DNA of 64,000 bases from Ottelia alismoides (GCA_037367405.1 JAZKJV010000679.1:992001-1056000); one strand, 5' to 3'. Positions 1 through 10,745 are shown, numbered from the stretch's first letter. The notes: generated by a model from the sequence alone, not told the origin. Numbers and translations are program-made.

Positions 1-142
1 GCCGTTAAAGGCAAGTTTTTCTAATATTTTCTCTCGGTACACATGCGTATAGGAGGTGTGGGGCTCAACACAACTAAGCCCCACCACTCATTCATGTGGG
101 ATAAAACAACTACCAGATCTGCCTAATAACAGTCTCCCAACA
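1..142 (-). repeat. Partial Copia-type LTR (edge of window)
   Basis: On the minus strand a polypurine tract (complement of 143-154, ctccccctcaag) is followed directly by TGTTGGGAGACTG, the usual junction between the PPT and the start of a Copia 3' LTR. The LTR therefore runs leftward out of the window. Only the first 142 bases are present, so its length, other end and target duplication cannot be judged. No Copia pol domain was recognised to the right, so this may be a decayed element or an isolated end. Confidence 0.5.
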
Positions 143-154
143 CTCCCCCTCAAG

Positions 155-1644
155 ATCGAGCATAGGACACTCAGCTTGGACAATACAATGCTCAACACAC
201 ACAAGCCGAATGCATGATTCAAATACAACTCAAAATTAAAATATCATCTCTCACACCAGTGATTGAGGAATATGCAAATGTTGGCAAGTTCTAAAATGCT
301 TTGGATACAGAAGACTGAAGTGGCTCACTCCAACAAAGATCATTATGAGTGTTGCAATCATACAAAGATCTAAACAACGAACTTCCATCATGAAACCAGT
401 ATAATAGATCTCTCTCATGTAGTACGAGCTCCTCCGAACACCCCTCTACTTCTCGCTACTACGTATTCCAGACCCCTCCACGATCCTCACATCTACAGCC
501 ACCCAATGCATTCATTTGATAATATGGGTAGCACAAAAACTACTGTTCGGTGCAACTGAATACTAGGTTAAAAACAAATGTACTGCATAAGACAAAGCCC
601 AAGTTAGTGGTGTTCCTCTTGAAATTGTCAACTTGCCTCGGGACATACTTGAATAATAGCATGCCTTCAAAAGTAGTTTTATGGAGTTTAGAGGGATCAT
701 GGAATGTAAAATCCATGCGATCACAGTAATTGGAAGTGTAGGGAACATCATTAGTATTAGGTTTTTACAATATGGCTCAAAGCCCGTGATCCAAAAAGGA
801 GTTGGATATTATTGACATTTACCATTTTACGTTTTTTGTAAATTCTTTTACATCAGCGAATGTAATAGCAATCTTTCTATCCCTTCACTTAAATAAAATA
901 GCACTTCACTTAAATAAAAGTGCAGGTTCCTCCCGATTTTAATCTTTAAATAAAATCCCTTTGGATGAGCAAGCTCTCTATAAATCCTCCATGACAACCA
1001 CTTATTCATATTTTAATAGGATAAGAATATCATTAAAGAAAATCGTCAACCTCTCCCGCTCCAACATTCCCAATGATCCTTGAGGGCAAGTTGGTGACGG
1101 AGATCATGCGCTTCAATGACACGAAGATAGATGCAGCGCAATAGAGGTACCACTAATTGAAGCAACCATTCTACACGACCTTACAATGTTGATGGCAGTC
1201 ATGACTCCTCGTACTATAGTGATGGCATTCGTGATCACTAATAGCGTGAGTAGAGTTGGAGAGGTGAGCCGATGCCAAGTAGCATTGGGCAAGGTTCGAG
1301 ATATAGATATCAATATCATTTCAGTCATATCGAGATATATCGGCTACACCAGTGGATATCACAGAAACTGCTCAAAATAGTGGTTTTCTCACGAATCAAA
1401 AACATCCTAGATCTTATAACCATAAATAACAAACAAATACATACTTATATGCAAGAGTGAGGTGTATTTAGTAGATCAATACACATTATATCGCGCATAT
1501 CGCATTTGTCAATGCTAATATGCTAATTACTGAAGTACTGAGAGGTATTGGAAATAAATTGATGAAACCCAAACAATAACAACTTATAAACATAAAGGAT
1601 GTGTATTTTGCACATTAGTATTATGTTGCATCGTATATTATATA
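155..1644. other. Gene-free stretch left of the 2.4-kb LTR element
   Basis: AT-rich DNA with short, unrelated open frames on both strands. No protein family was recognised. A 20-base motif (cacttcacttaaataaaa) is nearly duplicated around 885-925. The left part may be interior of the Copia-type element whose LTR lies at 1-142, but no domain supports that. Confidence 0.3.
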
Positions 1645-1649
1645 TAAAC

Positions 1650-1999
1650 TGTTAGAGAATATTCTATATGGCTATTTGTTAAGAGAATATTCTATAGAGA
1701 ATATTCTATAGAATATTCTCCTTTGATAGAGCCGAAGCGGGGGAGTCTGCGCTGATTCCGCGAGAAGATGCTTAGGCCGATGCCAGAGAATCAATAGCTT
1801 GACTCATGTCTGTGAGGCTATATAAGGAGCCCCCACACCCCCAGTACTCATTGAGAATTCTAATAGAATATCTGCCCTGTTGAGGGCTTTTCCCGTGGTT
1901 TCATCCCGCTCCTTAGGGAGTAGAGTTCCACGTAAATCTTTATGTTCTTCTTATGTTTCTTGTTCTATCGATTCCGCTTCCGCTTCTCGGATTTCAACA
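1650..1999 (+). repeat. 5' LTR of the 2.4-kb element
   Basis: 350 bp, TG...CA ends. It contains about 75 bp (about 1728-1807) absent from the 3' LTR, between the palindrome cluster and the TATA box. Since the rest aligns closely, the 3' copy most likely lost it after insertion. Confidence 0.9.
1657..1827 (+). promoter_or_regulatory. LTR promoter: four GAATATTC palindromes plus TATA box
   Basis: GAATATTC occurs at 1657, 1685, 1699 and 1711; three of them form a perfect 15-bp inverted repeat (1683-1697 and 1706-1720). GAAnnTTC is the core of a plant heat-shock element. A TATA box (CTATATAAGG, 1818-1827) lies about 100 bp downstream. The same palindromes (from 3811) and TATA box (3898-3907) are in the 3' LTR. 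Heat responsiveness is inferred from the motif only. Confidence 0.55.
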
Positions 2000-2011
2000 T
2001 GGTATCAAAGC
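2000..2011 (+). other. Primer-binding site (initiator tRNA-Met type)
   Basis: TGGTATCAAAGC directly follows the 5' LTR and differs by one base from TGGTATCAGAGC, the standard plant Copia primer-binding site. Confidence 0.85.
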
Positions 2012-2359
2012 GGGTCGATTCTCGAGGATTTAAGTTCTTATTTTGTTCGAGATTCGTTGTTTGTTCTTGAAGATGTATTCTTTAAATATTATTATCTAGT
2101 ATGGTTCAAGTGTGAGTGTTACGATTTTCTTTTTGAAACCTTAATCATGCAACCATTTTTGGTCTTCTAAGGTTCGTAAGAACCCTACCGGCAAGCAGCA
2201 AGGCAGCCCTCGATGGACTCAGATCGTGCCATCATTGTTTGTGGTCCTTTATACTCCCATCGGTTGCGCAATAGCTTCACCTCCTGATCAAACTCCAGGC
2301 GCCTCATCGCGGCGCGCATCCAAGGCCAGAACCCACAAACTCCATGCTGCGCGAGGTCC

Positions 2360-2950
2360 TTGGTGTCGATGAAGTCTCCCCCTATAGGGCTCCCTCTCCC
2401 TCGACTCCAGGCGTGCAGCTTCCTCTCCAGGCGCTGCCTCTCGGCAGCACGATCTCCATGCGACGCCTATGATCTCCAGCCCCTCATGTGCGAGACTCCG
2501 GCATCTGGCGGAGCTCCTGTTTTGCGCGCACCTCGGGCCGAGATCTACTCCCGCTCCAGTGCGCCTCCGCTTCCCCCTGCGACTCCAGGCGGAGCAGCTC
2601 TCGCGCCATGGCACGAAACCTTTGCGCTCCTCCCATCTCCAGCTTGCGACGACATTGCATCGCCTCTCCGCGCTCAAGGCGGCGAATCCTCCAGTCACGG
2701 CTCCAACAGCGGAGGCCCGATCTCGCTAGCGACAGTGACCCTGACTCCCAGACGGAGCCCTCCTTCCCCAGCGGTTCCCGTGCGCGAAGCAGTTCCTCGC
2801 GTGCACCGGGCCTCCATGCTCCTCCTCCTCGTGCCTTGCCTCCAAGCGGCACCCTCGCCGCCTCGCGCCTTGCCTCCAGCGACGCCCCGACACCTGATGC
2901 GAAGCCCCATCGGGGGCGGCTGCAAGGGTTCCAAAAGGAACCCTAAATAA
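2360..2950 (+). CDS. Hypothetical 196-aa open frame inside the LTR element
   Basis: An open frame rich in Ser, Pro, Arg and Ala in the GC-rich interior of the non-autonomous LTR element. At least five other frames over the same DNA are also open for 80-150 codons, which is expected where stop codons are rare in GC-rich DNA. No domain, signal peptide or membrane segment was recognised. It could be a captured host fragment or simply non-coding. Listed because it is the longest frame in the element, not because function is likely. Confidence 0.15.
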   Translation: MVSMKSPPIGLPLPRLQACSFLSRRCLSAARSPCDAYDLQPLMCETPASGGAPVLRAPRAEIYSRSSAPPLPPATPGGAALAPWHETFALLPSPACDDIASPLRAQGGESSSHGSNSGGPISLATVTLTPRRSPPSPAVPVREAVPRVHRASMLLLLVPCLQAAPSPPRALPPATPRHLMRSPIGGGCKGSKRNPK

Positions 2951-3790
2951 GTGCCCTAAATGGGCGGCGGTAGTTTAAAAAAATGCTGCTTTGGTTGGCC
3001 CATTGGGCCGAGAACTTAAAAAAATGAGGGGGAGGCCAGAAAAATGTTTGGCCATGTATGCTGAAGAAAAAAAAGGGAGGGGGAGAAATAAGCCAGAAAA
3101 AAAAGAGATGGCCTTAAAAAAATTGGGCAACTCCAGGCAACTCCTATTTGGGCCCAATTGGGCCATTTTTCCAAAAAAATGGTGCTTATTTCTTTTTGGA
3201 CCCACTTTGGGCCACTAATCAAACAAATAAAAACAAAAAATATTTTTCGAAAAAAAAGGCGCGTACGATTAAAAAGCCGTATGCAAATTTTAAAAAAAAT
3301 GCAAGAAAAGCCGATAAAAAAATGAAAGGCTTATGTTAAAAAAATGTACGTCTTTTGATTTCTCCCAACTTGATCCGCGATCTGTATTCCATCAAGTATG
3401 GGAGAAAGGGGGAGTCAGAGATGTATTCTTCACAACTGTCCATCTACGACTGACAGACCATCACTCCAGCTTTCTACAGATCATCCGTCTTCACCGAGCA
3501 TCAACTTCTTCCTCGAGGCGTATACTTCTTCTTTTACGACCCGATTAGTTCCCGCACTGGACTTCTTCTGCAGCGATTCTTCTCAGGACACGACAGAGAT
3601 ACGTTCCGGTGATCTGATATCGCAGCGGCTCTACAGGCATGACAGAGATACGTTCCGATGACCTAAAAGCCGCAGACCTATCCTCGTGCGTGGTCCTCTA
3701 CCAGCAGCGGACATGTGTTCTTGTGATATATCGTGTGAGGATGTGTTGTATACTTTCTTTTTGTTGCAAGCTGCAGCTTTCTCGGCTCCA

Positions 3791-3803
3791 GCTTGAGGAG
3801 GAG
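3791..3803 (+). other. Polypurine tract of the 2.4-kb element
   Basis: GCTTGAGGAGGAG immediately precedes the 3' LTR start TGTTAGAG, matching the usual Copia PPT-LTR junction. Confidence 0.85.
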
Positions 3804-4078
3804 TGTTAGAGAATATTCCATATGGCTATTTGTTAAGAGAATATTCTATAGAGAATATTCTATAGAATATTCTCCTTTAATAGCCCTGTCTGTGAGGCTA
3901 TATAAGGAGCCCCACACCCCCTGTACTCATTGAGAATTCTAATAGAATATCTGACCCGTTGAGGGCTTCTCCCGTGGTTTCATCCCGCTCCTTAGGGAAT
4001 AGGGTTCCACGTAAATCTTTCTATTCTTCTTATGTTTCTTGGTTTATCGATTCTGCTTCCGCTTCTCGGATTTCAACA
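3804..4078 (+). repeat. 3' LTR of the 2.4-kb element
   Basis: 275 bp, TG...CA ends, followed by the TAAAC duplication at 4079-4083. It lacks about 75 bp present in the 5' LTR. Confidence 0.9.
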
Positions 4079-4083
4079 TAAAC

Positions 4084-4960
4084 AAAATGTTGCGATGTTC
4101 CGGAAATCAAACAAACAAGAAAATACGAATAATAAAATATAGTTTCAAATAATATCATTCATAATAATCATAATTATGAATTAAACTATATTAGAAACTA
4201 AACTTCCAACCTAACTAAAGAAAATCAATACAAATGGAGTATGTCATGGATCCGTGGTTCTATATCCCTAGATAATAATACTTACTAAATAGTAAATATC
4301 AACATTAAATATTAATATCGTAACATGTGCAACATACGTATATAGACTTTCCTTGATCAGTTTTAGCGTTGTTTATCTACATCACCAAAAGAGGGCGAAG
4401 CTGCATTTAAAACGAAGATCTCATTGTCATTGTGCATTTAATACTTGGGGTAGCTAAACAAACAAATTCCCTAAAAAAACCTAAACCCCGTAAATAGTTG
4501 AAACCGCCCGGGGAGAGAGAAGCTTTGGAAAAAACGAAGACGATTTGGGACAATTTCCTCTTTCTCGCCTATTCAGTTTCTTCGAGTTGATGTGAAGTCG
4601 AGTTTTCCTTATTTATGATGGGTTAGGCCTCTATTCTGCGATTGTTTTATGTTGATGGGTCCCTAGTTAGGGATTCTGATCGATTTGAAGAGGTATTCCC
4701 ATTGTTCTTCACTGTTTTTTGGAAATTCTGCACATGCATTTTTGCTTGTTGAAGCCCATCCGTTTGAGTTCTGATCGATTTTCTTCTTGCTAGGTTCCAT
4801 CGTTGGTTGCTGGAGTGCTTTGCAAGAAGAAGAAAATTACTTTTCTTGATCAAAGTTGGAAAGCAATCACGTTCCTGTTTGTGTTTGCGGTAACTGAAAT
4901 CGCCGCCAACTTTTGTTGGGGAAGTTGGAGGAGCAGTTATCAAGTCGTGTGGCTCTCTAT
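4084..4960. other. Gene-free stretch before the LINE ORF1 remnant
   Basis: AT-rich to about 4500, then more mixed sequence leading to the first ATG of the ORF1-like remnant at 4961. The second part could be the 5' UTR of that LINE; no start of the element could be fixed. Confidence 0.3.
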
Positions 4961-5319
4961 GGCAACAGGTTCCTCTGATGGAGTGATTTCTGGAAATGTC
5001 TTCTTAGCAGAAATGACGAAAATTTCCCAGCATTAATGCATGTAATACTTGGGAAGAAATTAGAGTTAAAATAGAAGACTGTAATTGGTGCAACTACAAC
5101 AGATAGAAAAGCAAGAGGTGTGGTTACTTATGTATCTACTATGAAAGGGAATCACGCAGCACTTTTTTTGGGATCCTCTACAATAAAGGGACTAAGGGAG
5201 CCATCTTTTGTAGAAGGAAACCCAGTGATTGAGATTACAGAAGCAGAAGTGGCCCAACTGCAAAAGCCATTTACGGCTTCTTTGATTTATCGATTTGGAC
5301 AATCTAGAGCATATTTGGT

Positions 5320-5772
5320 CAGTGTTGCAATAGTCGACCGACTAGGCCGACTATTCGCTCCGACTATGAGGTGTGGGGGGTCCCCGACTGAATAACCTTT
5401 AGTAGGCCAATAGTCGGCCTAACTGAATAATCAGTCCGATTATTTGGCCGAGTGGTAGTTAACCATTGGAAATTTTTATTTTTTTAAACTCTCAAGAATT
5501 ACCATTTGCCATGATATTATCAAAAATGTCAAAGCCTTGTATATGTATGTTATTGATGGATACTTTTATCTTGGATGCTTGTTGACTGATGATAATATAT
5601 GTATAAATATATAAGAATATATGTATTAAAAATCATTTTTAAATTAGAAATAATTAAAAAAAACAAAATCGAATAATTCTGAATAGTTGCCCAAATACCG
5701 ATTATTCTCTATTCAGTGACCCCTCCGATGACCCCTCCGACTGAATACTGAATACCGACTTCTGCAGCATTG
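5320..5772. mobile_element. hAT-type MITE, 453 bp
   Basis: Perfect 8-bp target duplication TATTTGGT (5312-5319 and 5773-5780), the length hAT transposases make. Imperfect inverted ends: CAGTGTTGCAATAGTCG at the left, and CAATGCTGCAGAAGTCGG reading inward from the right. Many GTCGG/CCGAC motifs lie just inside both ends, and the middle is AT-rich with no coding capacity. It splits the LINE ORF1 remnant. Confidence 0.85.
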
Positions 5773-6466
5773 TATTTGGTAGCCTTTAGGACTTTCTTGA
5801 AAACTAAGATCGAACTGCAGGGTGAAATATACTTGGGAGCACTGGATTCCGAGCATATTCTACTAAGATTTGAAGTGGAAAAGGACATTCTTAAAGCTCA
5901 TGTTCATGGTGACTTCAAATATAGTGACGATTGGGTGACTCATATTCGATGGTCACCTTATTTCAGACCTAACTTAAGGTCTACTTTTGTCCCGGTTTGG
6001 ATTGGATTGCCTGTATTGAACATTCATCAGCATAATTTGGGAATACTCCAATCCATTGCTCAAGTTATTAGGCGATTTATTTGTGGATAAAGAAGTTTCG
6101 AATTTCACCAGGCCGTGTTACTTGAGGATCTATGTTGAAATAGATCTCCTTAAGGATGGAAGTTGTGGTTATTATAAATGAACTAATATTTTAACCAGAG
6201 GATTGTATACGAACGAGATCCTAAATTTTGCTCAAATTGATGTGTAATTGGACACAACCTATAAGACTGCAGGAGGAAGAAGACTGTTAGAGACAGTGAG
6301 AAAGAAATGAAGTTCAAAAATGAGGGGGTTTGGAGATTAAAAGAGCCTCCACAACTGCAGATTCAGAAAGATCAAAAGCAATAACCAGCCTCATTGGAAA
6401 TGGATAACCAAAGTGAGTCGCAGGAGCATCTTCAACCTCCTCAATAGCATGAGGATCGGACACAGC

Positions 6467-6657
6467 CAAGGTTTTAAATCTCGATTTTTCGATTTCATTT
6501 CGAGATGGCGAAAACACGAACTAATTTTGAAATTTCACCAATTTTGGCAAAAATCGGCCTAGATTTGTGAAAAGGTCCATTGTAATATTTCGATTTCGGT
6601 TTCAGTGGAGTTTCGAAATGGAAATTTCGCCAAAATTTCGTAAAATTTGAAACACTA
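6467..6657. mobile_element. Small hAT-type MITE, 191 bp
   Basis: Perfect 8-bp duplication GACACAGC (6459-6466 and 6658-6665). The left end begins CAAGGTTTTAAATCTCG; the right end read inward is TAGTGTTTCAAATTTTACG, an imperfect inverted match. The interior is rich in TTTCG/CGAAA motifs on both strands. Inserted in the LINE ORF1 remnant. Confidence 0.8.
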
Positions 6658-8158
6658 GACACAGCAGACACAAGGCAGCCTGATTTACTAAGGGGATCCA
6701 ACAAGCAGCATGACATTGATCTGGAACAAAATAATCAACAAACTCAGTTGACGCAAACTGATGTACTGCAATAAATTTCAAAAGGTAAAGAAATAATGTT
6801 GGGGGAATTGATCAACCTACACTTATGGTTGAGAGGAATGGAGCACTGATAATCAAAGATGGAGTAGAGATGATGCCGCAAAAGAACCTCATGAGGGAAA
6901 TTGCTACTCCATATCCCACCAATCCTCAATTTTCCATGCCTAAGGCGAAGGAACAAGATGATGTTTGGACTAAAGTTGTCTCCAGAAAGAAGGGGAAGAA
7001 CAACACTGCACAAAAGCAAAAGGGAAAGCTTGCTGATCTTCAAGCTACATGATCACAACAAAGGCAGCAGCAGCAGATGCAGTAGAAGACCCCCACAAAG
7101 GACCCTAAGAATCCCGTTTTTTGGGAGAACACAGTGTAGCGAAGACTTCTTCTCAAGCAGCGAAGGTTGCAGCTCCCAAGGCTCAGCATCAATAGCAAGA
7201 CGAATTCAATAATGAGCCTCACAAGAAATAGCGTCAGCAGAAGCACAGTGGAAACCACTCTATGCTAAAGAAATGTTTCATGAATGGGAAGGCCACTACA
7301 TCTATATCTTTGAAGCAACAATAGCAGGAAATGAAGAGTCCTCGAAAACCTTTTGAATGTGATTTGAGTGCCATGGCTGATGAAATCATCCAAATGAATG
7401 TGAACCAAGTTATTGATGAACTTGGTAGTCTTGTGATTTTGGAGGATTCAAAGATGAAGGAAGGTCGCATAAATCAGCAGGAGGATAGTCACCAACAGTA
7501 TCTTTTGATGAAGCAACCTTGCCTTGAGGATAACATTCTATGAGAAAACTTGAGGATAGACTTCACTGCAAGAGAACAAATCGATGATGGACTACTCAAA
7601 AAAAACCAAAGCAAATCCGAGAATGGACAGATGGTTTTTCCCTGTAAAAAGAAAATCATGAGGAAGAAAATGAATTTGAAGTGGATGATGTCTCTCCATC
7701 TTCAGAATTAGATCTCATAGAATTTAGGAAGAAACAACTGGAATATAGTCTGAACAATGGAATGCAGAGGAAGAAAATCATAAAATCAGATCTTTGGGTA
7801 GGAAAAGATTTGATAGTGCGGAAATGGGCTTTATTAGAGCTATTGAAAACTCAACAAAACGTGCAATTCTTTGTGATGGTCGGATTAAAGAGGAAATGGT
7901 CGAATTCAGAAAAAAAACTCCCAAGAAGCAATCCAGAATTAGCTTATTTAGAAAGATGGGAATTGGATCTTAAGATGTGTTTTGTTGCCAAAATAAAGAG
8001 TGGAATGAGAACTCATTCCACCACACAACATAGTAGGAATTATTTCCACTTTGTGGATTAGTTCATTTACATCCATAGAAAGCTCTTCGGAATTTTCCAG
8101 GCAGCATTAGTGATGTCTAAAGGCCATGTTGGCCACTTTTCGATCTTGTAGAAGCTTT

Positions 8159-8884
8159 TTTTTTGAAGCCAAAGAAGGGGGAGACACTCAAAGGTGTTCA
8201 TCCCAGATATTTATTAAAAAGGTAAAGAGATTACAGATAGAACAAAAAGAAGGCCCGGTCAGAGCCATGAATCCAGTACCCACGACACCTGACTGTACAC
8301 ATTTTCTTTATAAAACCTTTGCCCAGAGAAAACCAGCGCATTCCTAGCTAACCATAGAACCCACATCACGGCGATCGGGTGAAGCGGCTCCCTACGCGAA
8401 CGGCTCTTGGTCGCCACCAGACACCCGCAGAAGGAGGCAACATTGTCTGTATTCACCCAATCCAGGTCAGCATCGGCCCAAATCATCCCCGTAGTAGTAC
8501 ACCTGAAGAAGAGATGGTCCATCGATTCAATCTCCAACCCACAGAGGAGGCACCTGTCGGACACTGACCCCAGAAACCTAGCATCGATCGCGCGTCATCA
8601 ACCTCTCTCTCCGAAACAACCACATGAAAAAACCAATCCTCTCAGGAAGGTCGAGCCCCCAAAAGAACCCGTAGTCTCTCGCCATACCAGGTGACAAAGA
8701 AGGTGGCGGCCTGCAAATCGCAGCATACGCCTTTCTCACCGAGAAGTTGCCCCCGCGCCAGATCCAATGGTCCCGTCCCTGTGAAGGGCCCGTCATCTCC
8801 CTAAGCGACTCCAACAAGCCGAGAAACTCCTCCAATCGTTGATCGAGAAATTGGAGCGAAAAAGAGGCATCCAATTCCCATCGT
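8159..8884 (-). mobile_element. 5'-truncated LINE, C-terminal ORF2 only
   Basis: Flanked by a perfect 15-bp target duplication, TCTTGTAGAAGCTTT (8144-8158 and 8885-8899). The minus strand ends in an A-tail (T run at 8156-8163) preceded by the same 3' tail as the other LINEs here (gggggagacactc...ggtgttc). Two frames (8578-8874 and 8259-8564) encode the region after the reverse transcriptase: a DHWIWRGG...FSVRKAY segment and the zinc-binding zf-RVT module with CLLCG and DHLFFRC, ending RFYKENV. Everything upstream was lost at insertion, the usual 5' truncation of target-primed reverse transcription. Confidence 0.9.
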
Positions 8885-8990
8885 TCTTGTAGAAGCTTTA
8901 TGCTTCATATGTGTGTGTCATTGTAATATCTTTCTTTGTTGAATGAGAGGGGGTACCCGAACCCCCAAAATTACCAAGATTACTATTCAA
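8885..8990 (+). repeat. LINE-like 3' tail with GC hairpin
   Basis: Continues the sequence interrupted by the LINE at 8159-8884. It contains GGGGGTACCCGAACCCCC (8949-8966), able to fold on itself, then an A-rich end. A very similar sequence occurs on the minus strand at about 10215-10262, so it is a repeated element tail, most simply the 3' end of the ORF1-bearing LINE. Confidence 0.45.
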
Positions 8991-9049
8991 AAAACATTCC
9001 CAAATAAATCGACCACTAAAAGTTAAAATTTAAAAAAAAAACTTGAAAG

Positions 9050-9330
9050 CTTCTTCTCTCACAAAAACAAGCAACGAAATCAAGTAACATACATGATATT
9101 GATGATACAACATTGATATCAGACTCATACCAATGGTATCGGTTAATATAGAAGAAAACTTCTATTAAACCCAATCAAGTTTAACCGATATCATATGACA
9201 TGATAATATTGATACCTCGTCGACAATCGCAAGATATTGGCCAATATTTTGTAAATGGATATACAAAACTAATATCAATACCCAATCCCTAATGATACCA
9301 TTATATCAATGATATATTGAAATATTTTGG
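9050..9330. repeat. Palindrome-rich AT segment
   Basis: Contains a nested inverted repeat around 9137-9195 (tatcggttaa ... ttaaccgata with an inner atagaag/cttctat pair) and many ATATC/GATAT motifs. It could be a fold-back MITE, but no clear ends or target duplication were found. Confidence 0.3.
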
Positions 9331-9374
9331 ACTGTAGCGTTAACTCTATGACAACACAATCGAATGGTGGCAAA

Positions 9375-9782
9375 ACTCAAACTGGACAGCACGAGAAGTC
9401 CATGCAAATGGGTTGCATGTCTAGCACATGGCCAATTAGCGTCGAGGACACAGGAAATGGAGGATGATGTGGTATCTACCACCATGAGATGGCTAAGTTC
9501 GGCGGTGTGCCATGGCACGTCAATGTATACGACAAAGTGGACGATGGGAAACATGAAAGCAAGGCATGCACACATAAAATGATTGGTGGCACTAGCATGC
9601 TTGAACATATTCCCATCAATTTTGACTTGTTGAACAAATGTTGAAGCTCCTTGAATGTTATGACGTTGAATCCATGAGAATATCTTTGAGAAGCAGAGAA
9701 GCAACTAACTCTTTTTTCTCTCTTCGATCTTCTTAACATACCTTATAGGATTGGTCGATTGTGAGAACGATTTAGAGGCCAT
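9375..9782 (-). pseudogene. Possible Copia gag start, decayed
   Basis: On the minus strand an ATG at 9782 follows a degraded tRNA-Met primer-binding site (TGGTATTAAAAC). About 25 codons are open before a stop; further frames continue to about 9306 (132-aa frame 9306-9704). No conserved Gag motif was recognised, so the call rests on position next to the primer site and LTR-like sequence. Confidence 0.25.
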
Positions 9783-9795
9783 GTTTTAATACCAA

Positions 9796-10137
9796 TGCAA
9801 ACAAGAAAAACGGATGAGGAGAGAAGCAAGAACAAACCATAACCCCACAAATTAAGAGAGGAATGAGGATGGGGGTAGAATCACACAAAAAATAATCGGA
9901 CACGAGAGACAACTCCCTATCCACAATGCCCTAATAGCCCATTTGTAAAGAGAGGTGTGGGATTACAAAATAAATAAAGTAACAAATCATAATTATCCCA
10001 AAAAAACTACTCTTAAGATCATAAATTATTCAAAGTAAAAATTGAAAAAGGACTCAGAATGACCGCCAAAAACATAAACACTAATTTAATCAAACACTAA
10101 TATGTACTTCCATAAAAGTGGTCATTCAAAGGTGTCA
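9796..10137 (-). repeat. Possible Copia LTR remnant
   Basis: Lies directly upstream (minus strand) of the degraded primer-binding site at 9781-9794 and ends ...TTTGCA next to it. Composition is like Copia LTRs. The outer end is uncertain; no second LTR was found. Confidence 0.3.
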
Positions 10138-10745
10138 TCGACTAGGGTATGGAGATGGAAGGCGAGAACAACAGTGAGTAAAAAAGATGTAGTATTTTTA
10201 TAACAAGCCCGATAATTTTTGGGAGCTCGGGTATCCCCTCTCAAAAAAGAAAGTGTTTTAAAAAAGAGGTAGTTATGATGGTGAAAGCAAAAAAAGTTGC
10301 ACGAGAAATTGAGATGAAAGAGAATGGTGCTGCCATAAATATGAAGATGCCTCGGGAAAAGCAAGTTGCATTTCTAGGTCAAAATAGAGCGATGGCATCA
10401 AATTTTCCAACACACCAACAATAACCACTCATTATATTATTTCCCCAGCCTAAAATATTTCTTTAGGAAAAGGTTGGGTGGATCTCCCTTAAAGGTCAAT
10501 CCAAATAATGTATTATAAATTAAAAAATGCAATTGCATCCGCCATTTTCAAAAATGAAGCCCTATCATTCCATTGGATGCCACAAATGTTCGCATTTCGC
10601 CATGTGAACCATGACCACATCTTCTGCAATCCTCCTCGGCTCCTGGAAAAATCCTAGATCGTCGTGTTGCTGTCAAGACTCGCTCTTTTCTTAATAACCA
10701 TCTTCCAACTCCAAATCCCACCACAGACCCAAAACATCACTGAAT

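Larger units (their letters stand above)
1650..4078 (+). mobile_element. Complete small LTR retrotransposon without gag/pol
   Basis: Two direct LTRs (1650-1999 and 3804-4078) begin TGTTAGAG and end TTTCAACA. They are flanked by a perfect 5-bp target duplication, TAAAC at 1645-1649 and 4079-4083. A primer-binding site complementary to initiator tRNA-Met starts at 2000 and a purine tract ends at 3803, so both priming sites are in place. The interior (2012-3790) shows no Gag, protease, integrase, RT or RNase H in any frame. It is a GC-rich block (about 2170-2950) followed by an A-tract-rich block (2960-3345). It is best described as a non-autonomous, Copia-related element, to be mobilised in trans. 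The LTRs look about 95% identical by eye outside one deletion, suggesting a fairly young insertion. Confidence 0.9.
4961..8143 (+). pseudogene. Decayed LINE ORF1 (Gag-like, DUF4283-type) region
   Basis: Fragments of one protein on the plus strand (5120-5319, 5781-6090, 6825-7050, 7331-7543, 7681-8061). The 5781-6090 part has the plant LINE ORF1 nucleic-acid-binding pattern (GEIYLGALDSEHILLRFE, then DDWVTHIRWSPYFRP and VPVWIGLP), the DUF4283 type. A basic segment ending in SRKKGK lies near 7000-7020. The reading frame continues exactly from 5311 to 5781 when the MITE and one target copy are skipped. A second MITE sits at 6467-6657. Stops and frameshifts occur throughout. No endonuclease or reverse transcriptase follows; the sequence runs on into a LINE-like 3' tail (8885-8990) interrupted by another LINE. 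It may be a LINE that kept only ORF1. Confidence 0.7.

Noticed and set aside
2288..2946. Multiple overlapping open frames on both strands (60-196 aa)
   Set aside because: All six frames are largely open because the DNA is GC-rich and poor in stop codons. No domain or codon signal favours one; only the longest is listed, with low confidence.
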